Below, one piece after another: positions 23,887 to 33,359 of a stretch of 64,000 nt of DNA. Under the pieces are notes generated by a model that saw only the letters and a program-made list of their open reading frames with translations, ran no database searches and was not told the DNA's origin. Positions within the stretch are counted from its first letter, which is position 1. Every line of letters begins with the position of its first letter. The position numbers and the translations under genes are program-made. The stretch comes from Styela clava (lineage: Eukaryota > Chordata > Ascidiacea > Stolidobranchia > Styelidae), in the NCBI RefSeq assembly GCF_964204865.1, contig NC_135251.1, positions 17,546,001 through 17,610,000 on the forward strand, in the 5' to 3' direction.

Positions 23887-26477
23887 TTAGAACATGTCGT
23901 GACATTCGCCTCGAATTACTTCCATTCTCATGCATGGGTGATTATTCCATGATAATGGGTACAAACGAATAAGGCGACAAATCAGAGGTTTGGGAAACAT
24001 GTTAATCACTTTAGAATCCTCATCCGTGTTTCCTACAAAGACCTAAAGTAAAAAAACACATCATTTTGCAAAACACGACAAACGTTATTGTTATGATACC
24101 AATATCAAAAAGATTATAAGGGGAATAGAAATTGATAAATAGAAATGAATAATACAAATTTTGTTGTAATTTCCAGTTTCATCCTGCTTGTATACTTGGG
24201 AACCTGCGAATGAATTATTAGTATAGGATAGGATTTACATATTTATTTCTGGGGAGAGGAAAGCCGATACGGTGGCTTAATCATATGAAAAACCGCGGTC
24301 TCTCGTTCGGTTATCAGACCATGTCAGGTACGGGATTGTTAGCCAGTTATTCTTTTCAGATGCATGGAATTGATAGTGGTGAAAGCCGTAACCGACCAGG
24401 GGTTAAGTTAATCACTCTACGACAGAGAGGAGTCCCGCAATCATCTTACACATAGCTATTCTCGCATGGGATTCGAAACTGCGAACCCACGCAAGGTAAT
24501 CAGAGATGCGGTGGCGGGCGTATTTCTATATACCAATGTTTTTTGTTTAGTTGTTTAATTTCTATAGTGGGGTTACGGGCGATCACTGTAATAGCTTGTT
24601 ATACCGTAGTGATTGCGTGTAGCCAGATTGGTTTTTACCAAATAGAAGCAGCAGATTTTTTTGAATACAATAGCCCTTCATCGTATTATTTTGTTTTTCA
24701 TCCCTCGTGTACGATTATATAAAAGAAAATTGTGCGATACATACTTTGTCGACAGAATTATCCGTTATAGTTCTCAGAGTAGAAGTTGAATTCCCACACG
24801 CTACTTTGTATGTTTTTACCCACTGATTGTGATCCCATCCATATTTAATTGGGCGTCCCTGAGTTACTATTCCACCTATAAATCTCGGACGTTGAAAATC
24901 AACCTGAATCCACGGATGATTTGCTGAAAAATAATACTTTATAAATTTATTAGGATTTTTTTGAAAACTGTATACATGTTTTTACGTGTTTAACGCGAAT
25001 ATTTGCCACCGGATGTTGTTGGACTTGTCAAAATTATCGTTTATTTTTATTTATTTTTTTATTTACCTGATTCAGAGGTTATAATCAAAAAGAGATAGAG
25101 AACCGTTGATTGAGTATACAATTTTACATTCAAATAATGGGACATCGTACTCTTACTAATAATTTAAGTTAGAAAGGGCATGCAATGGTACTCATTTAAA
25201 AAACCTGGAGGGCCTAATTGGAAAGTAAAAAAACTGCAAAGATACAATGGATTATCAAGTGGAATTCAACACAGAAATACTTACTATCGTGTGTGGGGCA
25301 CCAAGCACCTATACTAAATCCAGTTGAAGCTGTATAGAAAACAGCATTTTCATCCATTCGTCCATGATGAGCGGCATGTCGGTAATCATAATCAGATGAT
25401 GCAGTAATCGCATGATCTGGAATATCCCTGTTCTTCATTCCCAATCCACAGTATGATACTGCAATGAATATGAAAGGATTTTCCATTTTATAAATAAGTA
25501 CTTCGATTATGTTCTACTGATCATCTGAGTATTTTCACGGAGTATTAGTTTCCATCGAATTGATCAATTGCAAACAACAATCGTCGCTTCGATCGAACTG
25601 TTGTATTCGATAACTGACTATAGTACTGCATATTTTGAAAATGGCGAATATGAAATATTATATATACGAATAATATAATTTATTTGCTTGACCCCTCTAC
25701 AAATAAGCTCACGACCGACTATGGCTTATATAGAATAGACCATAAGTCATTAACTATTTTCTCATTTCAGTTCCTTTCCTGGGTAAAATGAAATGTAAAA
25801 AATATATTGAATTGTAAATATCTTACGTTTTGGAATAATGTCAACGGTTTTCTTCATTTTTTCTAAAGTATAAATGCAAGAAGAAGAGCTCAATTATCTT
25901 TATTTTCCTATACGTATGTTGTATAATTAATGTTTTAATTTATTCAAATAAACTTCGTTGATAAACACTGTTTTATTATCTACTGGACCTGGTCTAGTAA
26001 AAATTCATTGCCAATTAAAAAACTCGTTCGTTTTTCCAAAATGGTATTTATTCTGTAAATATAAGTTCTGGACAAGTAATAAGCTTGGGTTTCACGCGAT
26101 TCCATAGCGAGCCGTCCGAAATAATCTAAAATGTGATTCATGACGTCAACGTGTCTCGTTTCCAGTTGGCTATATTTAGGACGTAGGAAATGAAATTTCT
26201 ATGCAAAAAATTTACCTTCTAACAATCTTATTTTATCTTCCAGGCTTTCCGTTGTCCCCTCTTGGCCTCTGTCACCTTTTACACCAGGCAGACCCCTCCT
26301 ACCCTCTGGCCCTCGCTTTCCAGGCCTTCCCTGGCACTGATCAGCACAGCTATGACTCGATGCAGTTTTGTCAGTCATTAGAGCAGAACAAAACTCGTAT
26401 ACGTTCGGTATGTCACCTAAAACTGCAGGTATGATCACGACACAGCACCATAATACGACAAAAGATTTATGCGGCAT
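23887..26477 (-). CDS. Array gene A0: secreted collagen-like/F5-8 type C (discoidin) protein, 268 aa
   Basis: Five exons on the - strand: 26477-26216, 25862-25827, 25458-25285, 24923-24745, 24042-23887, all with GT/AG borders and consistent phases. A signal peptide (residues 1-21, MPHKSFVVLWCC...) leads to a linker with Cys30, Cys44 and Cys48. Eight Gly-X-Y triplets (50-73, starting GRPGKRGPE) and a short helical neck (75-99, ending TVDIIPK) follow. The F5/8 type C domain spans Cys103-Cys264 and shows IPDHAITASS, GAW, WIQVDFQRPRFIGGIVTQGR, QWVKTYKVACG, VGNTD and CMRMEV. The parts resemble defence collagens, so a secreted trimer or larger oligomer is expected, binding surface glycans or lipids through the domain. 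The ligand is unknown. The spliced start is the ATG at 26477; the longer open frame upstream has no ATG. Confidence 0.85.
24235..24530 (-). mobile_element. tRNA-derived SINE-like element in intron 4 of A0
   Basis: On the - strand a B-box-like gtttcgaatccc lies near 24470, followed by a body with ggtcggttacggctttc and taagccaccgtatcggc. Related sequence sits at the same intron position in the other copies (e.g. 36496-36790, 48757-49050, 29510-29765, 31375-31480). It was therefore present before the array amplified. Confidence 0.6.
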
Positions 26478-27100
26478 ATCTATTTTATTTAATATTAACC
26501 GCAATAAAAAAAAGTATATTGTAGAAAATTTGGGCAAATATTTTCATCTTTGAAAAGCTTCCATATGTCCTGATAAATGTAATTTAAAATTGAAATGAAC
26601 ATATCGTTATACGGTTATACCCTCTGTTCAATATGTCAAACATTGTAGTTAACGGCTTTGTTGTATCTTAACTTCCAAACTATTATTTTGCATCATTCCG
26701 AATTTACAAATACTACTCCATGACTAGATGCCGCTAATGTTTTTTTGACTTTGCCATCTTATATATATATATAAATATTAGGTCATCAGGGAAATAACGT
26801 TATATTTCACATTTTTTTCAAATTGAAATGACAATGGTTTTAATGTGTGAATTGAATGAGCTTCAGTATTTTCTCGTGGGAAACTTACATAGCGCTGATT
26901 TTCCTAACCACATCGTATGATTAGATATTATGTTAAAGGCATTTACCGAGCCACTAATAATCCAATAGGTTGGTGGTGATTGATTTGATATTTTAAATCA
27001 GTGCTTACGCTAATAAATGTAATTTGTTGAAATCCAAGTAAGACTGGTTACAAACACTCATTTAGTTCAATACCCAAGCACCGCTTATTTTGTGTTTCAG

Positions 27101-27196
27101 GGAGGCGAATACTGTGCGTGCGGGAAAGACGATATGTCTGGGCGCATGCTTGACCAAGCTTATTTTTACGAAAAAGTTCACAAGTTTCGTCGCTAA
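27101..27196 (+). other. Conserved 32-codon open segment in the array spacer
   Basis: Reads GGEYCACGKDDMSGR onward to TAA and here directly follows tgtttcag, a good splice acceptor. It recurs at 35474-35569, 39362-39457, 47735-47830, 51623-51718, 58423-58518 and 63918 to the window end, always open, with substitutions (Cys5 to Tyr, Glu-Lys to Ile-Thr or Glu-Thr). In the diverged copies the acceptor AG is shifted by a base, so a last exon is not consistent across copies. The - strand is also open. Function unknown. Confidence 0.35.
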
Positions 27197-28610
27197 TAAT
27201 TATAAGAAACAAACGGGCCGACACGGATGCCTTGACCAATGAACGATCCGTCAACGCAAACTACGATGAACCCGGCATAGGTGATTATATTCGCGGCACT
27301 CCCAGAGAATCGTAGTCTTCTCTCATTGGGCAGTGATAGACCTCCCTTGGGACACACAATAAGACAAAAGTGACCCAATGAGTGCGTTGACGCTTAAGTT
27401 GAGAAACATATAAAATTTTTGCAAATTCCAACTAAACGGTTAAGTACTTATAGGCCTTGAATCTAAAATTCAGTGTAAACTAAGTTCGGTTCAAAGTGGT
27501 AGGCCTATTGCAAGGATGGCATTCGATGGAGAAATTTCTAACAATCAGTCGATCGCAAGATATTAAGAAAATGTTAATCGATCTCGGCGATCCGCTGCGC
27601 ATATCCATATATTGTAAACTGTAGTAGTTTTTAGGATAAAAGCTTTGGAATCGTGTGGTAATTGTCACAGCTCAAAAAAGCAACAGAAAGTCATAGCTAT
27701 TTAAAGATGAGAATCACTCAAAAAAATTCAGAAACCCGAAAATCTGCATGCGTGCTTTTTCCGTTCGGCATTCTTTTTTTCGATAAATATTACTATCCAA
27801 ATAAAAGGTTATGAATATTTCTTTGTTTAAACCAGAAAACTGTAAAGAACAGTATAATATTCCTGAGTTCACCTTGACACCCATGAATTTGTTGCGACGC
27901 TGCAGGTGGCTACGAGACGCACAACAAAGTAGGGACCGCAGTGATCTTTACCGGGTGAGGCACAGCAGGATTTTGAGCCTGGTGCGAAGTTCGCAAGGAC
28001 ATTCTCATTGTAATATAAATTCATTTTTTTTGAAGCATTGATCAACTGCAGAGGCATTGATATAATGAACCCAATGAAAATTTTACTTTACAGTCCAGAT
28101 TTATAAAAGAATCATTGTCACAATTCATTCTTGGGCTCTCTTGATAACGTTTACCCATCGATAAGTATACGAGCATTTAAACTGTTGTCCGAATTTTCAA
28201 CCAGTTACTTCTAGCTTCAATTAAAACGAAACAAATAAATCGACTGTGAGCCGCTGCGGAGCTTTGTGTTGCAAAACCTTTTTTAGATGCCTCGTTTGCA
28301 GTCCTGTATTGAAAACGACACAGTAGCAAAATTCTCCCTGGAGTTATATGATTTGACATCTGCATGTTTTTATGTGAGATGTGTACCTTTTTTACGCATA
28401 ATGCGTGCCCAGCACTGCATCTTATTACGGAAATATAAGTTATTAATTTATATTCCACCCATTTCAATTTTTGTCGGCACATTATTTGATAGTTTTTCCT
28501 CATGCGAAATGTTTTTAGGGGGTGCCTTTTTTTTCTAAAGGCATAGTGATTGCTCGACATTACGCAAATATATGTTATTATTTTCTTTTCCACTAATTTC
28601 AGTTTTTGCC

Positions 28611-28663
28611 GGTCCGCAAAGACATTTTATTTTACCGGTCCGCCAGGGTAGAAAGGTTGGGAA
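28611..28663. mobile_element. hAT-like terminal fragment
   Basis: Ends in ggttgggaaccactg, preceded by a doubled accggtccg motif, typical of hAT MITE termini. The opposite end and target duplication were not found. Copies at 40872-40924, 53133-53185 and 59945-60007. Confidence 0.5.
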
Positions 28664-29162
28664 CCACTGTTCTAGAGACATATCGGTGGATTGACCGCTC
28701 AACCAATCTCAATGTTGGAATCAGAAGTTATTATCAAAGATTATTATGCTTTTCATTTATTTTTTCCCTTTTATGTATTTTGTTGGCGGCTTTTTGATTA
28801 TCTCTACTTTGGATCTCTATCAATTTCATACACGATCTAACACAAGTTGAACGAGTTTTATTGAAAATCATTAATGCGTAATGCCTACTTATGAAATTTA
28901 TAAGTGTTATGAAGAACAACAACAAGAAGCAACATCTGAAGCAGTCTACAAAATTTGAAAACTTTGAAAAAAAGAAACAACATATTTTATGATTGCTGAT
29001 AAAACTGAAAATTTGAAACGCGGTTCAATAGTGAAAAGAAAAACAACTAGTCGATTTAGTGTTTGATAATGAGCCAAAAGTTAGCTCAATATTTCAGTAA
29101 AATTCTGAAAAGGCGTTCCTAGGTCGGTTGTAAGCCTATTCAAAGTCGAATAGCATGGATTC

Positions 29163-30051
29163 TTAGAACAAGTCGTGACATTCGCCTCGAATTACTTCCA
29201 TTCTCATGCATTGGTGATATTTCCATGATAATGGGTACAAACAAACAAAGCGACAAATCAGAGGTTTGGGAAACATGTTAATCACTTTAGAATTCTCATC
29301 CGTGTTTCCTGAAAAGACCTATAGTAAAACATAAATAAAAATATTATTTTACAAAATACGACAAACATTATTGTTATACTTTCGATATAAAAAAGCACAA
29401 AAGAAATAGATGAATAGGAAAATAACTGAAAAGTTTATTGTAATTTCCAGATTAATCTTGCTTATATACTTGGAACCTTACGAAGGAAATATTAAGATAG
29501 GATTTGCATATTTAACCCGGGGAGAGGTAAACTGATAAGACGGCTTAATCATATGTCGAACCCCGGCCTCGAGTACGGCTACCAGTCCGCGTCGGGAATG
29601 AAATTAGTTGGCCAGTTATTTGTTTCCGGTTTATAGACTTGTTAGTGGAGAAAGCCGTAACCGACCGGCGCTTACGTGAACCACCCTATACGGCAGCGAA
29701 AAGTTTAGCAATTTTCTCGCACATTTGATACGAATATGCGAACCCACGAATTAGTAACTAATATAGGTAATAATGAATAGCTAATATATTTATATATATA
29801 ATAGTTCTTCATCGTATTACTTTTTTTATCCCTAGTGTGCGTTTATATACAAGAATATTGTACGATACATACTTTGTCAATAGCATTATCCGTTATAGTT
29901 CTCAGAGTAGAAGTTGAATTCCCACACGCTATTTTGCATGTTTTTACCCACTGATTGAAGTCCCATACGTATTTAATTGGGCGTCCCTGTGTTACTATTC
30001 CACCTATAAATCTCGGGCGTTGAAAATCAACCTGAATCCACTGATCATTTG
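29163..30051 (-). pseudogene. C1: orphan exons 4 and 5 of the discoidin family (possible alternative 3' cassette)
   Basis: Two exons, 30051-29873 and 29318-29163, with exactly the lengths (179 and 156), phases and splice sites of exons 4-5 of the complete genes, and open to the normal stop. They encode the second half of an F5/8 domain with its own loop residues (IKYVWDFNQW, SWKYHQC) and two unusual Cys (positions 196 and 243 in A0 numbering). Exons 1-3 are deleted; the break lies just before where the exon 3 donor would be (about 30388). It lies 1.1 kb downstream of B1 on the same strand, so B1 exon 3 could splice to it in frame. Either a truncated pseudogene or an alternative-exon pair. Confidence 0.75.
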
Positions 30052-30435
30052 CTGATAAATATTAATTCGCAAATTCAGTATGATTTTCCTTTTTTTGAAA
30101 CTGTATCAAATTTTTACGTGTTTAACGCAAAATAGTTTCCTCCGGATATTATTGAAGTTGTTATAGTAATCGCTGGCTTTTATAAAATATTTACCTGATT
30201 TGATGGTTATACTCAGAAAAAGATAGATAATCTGTTGGTTCATTACAATTTTTACATGCAAATAATGATACGTCGTACTCCTATTAAAAAATATAGTGCA
30301 TGGAAGGGGCATGGCAAAGGTACTCGCTATATATATATGGAGGGCCTCGTTTAAAAAATAAAACAAAAATGTTGAGATACATCGATTGGAAGTGATCGTT
30401 TTGCAAATTGTTGGACTGAGAGTCATTACTTGAGG

Positions 30436-31167
30436 AATTATAGGGACCCCAGGAGGCATTTGTGTTAAAAATGGCTGCCCTGGAGTAATGACACAATTCT
30501 CTACATTGCAGCTTTCGTATTTTGCGCACTATCGTTGCATATTACCATTTTATTTAATTCCTAAACTGCCTGGGTGTTTTTGTCAAATTTGTGACACCGA
30601 AAAAACGAATAACATACACTGATATCTCTGGATTGACCGTTCGATCAACGTTGGAATCAGAATTTATTATCAAAGATATTTATGTTTTCAAATTTGTATC
30701 CTTGTTGGCGACTTTTTGACTATATCCACCGGGACCTCTACCAATTTTATACACGACCTAACACAAGTTAAACGAGTTTTATTAAAAAAACTAATGCGTT
30801 ACGCTTATATTTACGAAATTCAAGTTTTAACACATGATGAAAATAGTACAATACTTAAATGCTCATGCACACGAATACGGAAGTTAATTGGCACCATTTT
30901 TTTCGTACGTTAGCAACATCTGAAGCAGTCTACAAAATTTGAAAACTTATCAAAATAAACAACATATTTTATCTACTGTACTGATAACAATTGCTGCAAA
31001 ACTAAACATTTGAAACGCGATTCAGTAGTGAAAATGAGAAAACTAATCGATTTAGTGTTTGATATTGAGCCAAAAGTTGGCTTAATCTTTCAGTAAAATT
31101 GTGTAAATCCTGTGAAGGCTTTTCTAGATCGTCTGTAAGCCTATTCGAAGTCGAATAGCATAGATTC
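30436..31167 (-). repeat. 3' flank of B1, between B1 and the C1 cassette
   Basis: Homologous to 23150-23886. It contains no exon. Its left end joins directly to a fragment of intron-1-type sequence (cgttttgcaaattgttgg, 30398), the scar of the deletion that removed exons 1-3 of C1. Confidence 0.6.
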
Positions 31168-33331
31168 TTAGAACATGTCGTGACATTCGCCTCGAATTAC
31201 TTCCATTCTCATGCATATGCCAATATTCCAGGACATTGGATATAAACGAACAAAACGACAAGACAGAGGTTTGGGGAACATGTTAATCACTTTAGAATCC
31301 TCATCCGTGTTTCCTACAAAAACCTAAAGGAAAAACAACATCATTTTACAAAAGAGACGAGAAATTCAGTAATCCCCTCGCACATAATTATCTCACGTGG
31401 GATTCGTACCCACGCAGATAATCAGAGGTGCGGTGGCGAACGTACTCGTAAAGCATAGCACGTTGCGCCACAAATCTAAATCGTAAGAAAATTTCAAAAG
31501 CAACTAATTTCAATACGAATGTTTGCTGTTCAGTTATTTAATTTCCATAGCGGTGTTACGGGCACCATTGAAATGGCATGGTCTGTCGCTGTCAATGTGT
31601 GTAGCTAGATTGGTTTTTACCAGTGAAGTAGTATATTTATTCAAATATAATACCCCTTTTTCGTATTGCTGTTTGTTTTTCATCCTTTGTCTACAATCAT
31701 ATAAAAGAAAATTATACGATACATACTTTGTCGATCTCATTATCCGTTATAGTTCTCAGAGTAGAAGTTGAATTCCCACACGCTACTTTGTATGTTTTTA
31801 CCCGCTGATTGTAGTTCCATCTGTATTTAATTGGGCGGCCCTGAGTTACTATTCCACCTATAAATCTCGGACGTTGAAAATCAATCTGAATCCACTCACC
31901 ATTTGCTGATAAATATTAATTCGCAAATTTAGTATGAGTTTTATATTTTTTAGAAACTGTTAAAATATTTTTACGTTTAATCGTTTACTTTTCAAAATGT
32001 CTACCTGATTGGAAGATTAGAAAAAGGTGAAGAATCGACTGTTAATTCATTACAATTTTACATGGGAATAATAGTACATCGTGCTCCTTAGAAGTGGCAT
32101 GCTATGGGGCTCGTTTAAAAAATATAGAGGGCTTCGTTTGAAATATAAAACGAAATGTTAGGATCCACTTGATGTTAAGATATATCAAGTGAAAGTGAAC
32201 ACAAAAATACCTACTGTTTTGTCCGGAGCACCAGGCACCTACACTAAATCCAGATGAAGCTGTATGGAAAACAGCATTTTCATTCATTCGTCCATGATGA
32301 GCGGCATGTCGGTAATCAGAAACAGATGATGCAGTAATCACATGATCTGGAATATCCCTGCTCTTCATTCCCATTCCACAGTAGGATACTGCAATGGATA
32401 TAAAAGAAATTTTCTATTTATAAATAAGTGCTTCGATTATATTCTACTGATCATCTGATTATTTTTATGGTATGGATATAGAACAAATTTTATTTACCTG
32501 ATTATTTAATTTCGTAGGCCAATAGTCATTATTTTTCTATTTCAGTACCTATCCAGAGTAAAATGAAATGTAAAAAAATACATTGAATTTTAAATTACTT
32601 ACGTTTTGGAATAATGTCAACGGTTTTCTTCATTTTTTCTGAAGTAAAAATCAAGAAGATGCGCTCAGATTATCCTTAATTTCCTTTTTGTATTTTGTAG
32701 AATTAAACAGTTTTAATTTATTCAAATAAATTCTAATAAAATTCCTTGTGTCTCACTGTTTTATTATCCACTGGACACGGCCCAGAAAAAATTAATTGCC
32801 GTTTCAGGAACTTGTTTTACGAATTGTCGGACCGAAAGTCACTGCTCGATGAATTATATCAAAACAATTCATTTTTCATAAAATGTATTCATTCTGTGCA
32901 ATATAAGTTCTGAAAATGTAATATGCTTGGGTTTCACGCAATTCCATATCAAACCCGTCCAAAATAATTCAAAATGTAATGTCCAAAATGTAAATGTAAT
33001 GTCTCAGTTCCAGTTGGCTATATTTAGGGCGTAAAAAATGAATGTTAAATGCATAACAAAAAAGCTTACCTTCTAACAATCTTATTTTCTCCTCCAAGCG
33101 TTCCGTTGTCCCCTCTTCGCCTCTGTCACCTTTTACACCAGGCAGACCCCTCCTACCCTCTGGCCCCCGCTTTCCGGGCCTTCCCTGGCACTGAGCAGCA
33201 CAGTTATGACTCGATGCAGTTTTGTCAGTCATTAGAGCAGAACAAAACTCGTATACGTTCGGTATGTCACTTAAAACTGCAGGTATGATTACGACACAGC
33301 ACCATAATACGACGAAAGATTTATGCGGCAT
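31168..33331 (-). CDS. Array gene B1: secreted collagen-like/F5-8 type C protein, 268 aa
   Basis: Exons 33331-33070, 32638-32603, 32388-32215, 31905-31727 and 31323-31168; lengths equal those of A0. Signal peptide, Cys-rich linker (SSHNCAAQC), eight Gly-X-Y triplets with GDRGEEG in place of GDRGQEG, neck (RLEEKIRLLE), then the F5/8 domain. It differs from A0 mainly in loops: ASSVSDY for ASSDYDY, CSGQNTNGEW for CPTHDTNHPW, IKYRWNYNQR for IKYGWDHNQW, and SWNIGIC for SWNNHPC. Trp192 is Arg here, an unusual change next to a conserved strand. The C1 cassette follows downstream. A likely secreted recognition protein, sister to the A type. Confidence 0.85.
31400..31475 (-). mobile_element. tRNA-like head of a SINE in intron 4 of B1
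   Basis: On the - strand gtggcgcaacgtgct resembles an A box and gggtacgaatcccac a B box, about 45 bases apart, followed by a tail of the family seen at 24235-24530. Copies at about 43661-43736 and 55920-55998. It is not a functional tRNA: no clean cloverleaf can be folded by eye. Confidence 0.6.
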
Positions 33332-33359
33332 ATCTATTTTATTCAATATTAATTGCAAT

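Larger units (their letters stand above)
26540..29162. repeat. Spacer between A0 and the C1 cassette
   Basis: Array spacer, repeated at 38801-41423 and 51062-53684 and partly at 57950-60557. It holds a short conserved + frame at 27101-27196, a second at 27483-27635 reading MEKFLTISRSQDIKKMLIDL, a third at 27811-28041, and an end of a hAT-like element at 28611-28663. The promoter of A0 should lie in the first few hundred bases. No gene can be asserted. Confidence 0.6.

Noticed and set aside
26201-26434. Open frame on the + strand over the collagen-like exon (also at 33049, 38462, 45310, 50723)
   Set aside because: Antisense shadow of exon 1. The real coding strand is -, shown by signal peptide, Gly-X-Y triplets and splice phases.
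23887-26477. F-type (fucose-binding) lectin instead of F5/8 type C domain
   Set aside because: The His...Arg-Gly-Asp fucose-binding signature expected of F-type lectins was not seen. The WIQVDF, QWVKTYKV and MRMEV strands are those of discoidin/F5-8 type C domains.
30106-30459. 117-codon - strand frame upstream of C1 exon 4
   Set aside because: It corresponds to intron 3 sequence of the complete genes and to the deletion scar, not to an exon.
31400-31475. Possible tRNA gene
   Set aside because: A- and B-box-like sequences are present, but no full cloverleaf can be paired by eye, and related sequence repeats in the same intron of every array copy. SINE-derived is the better reading.
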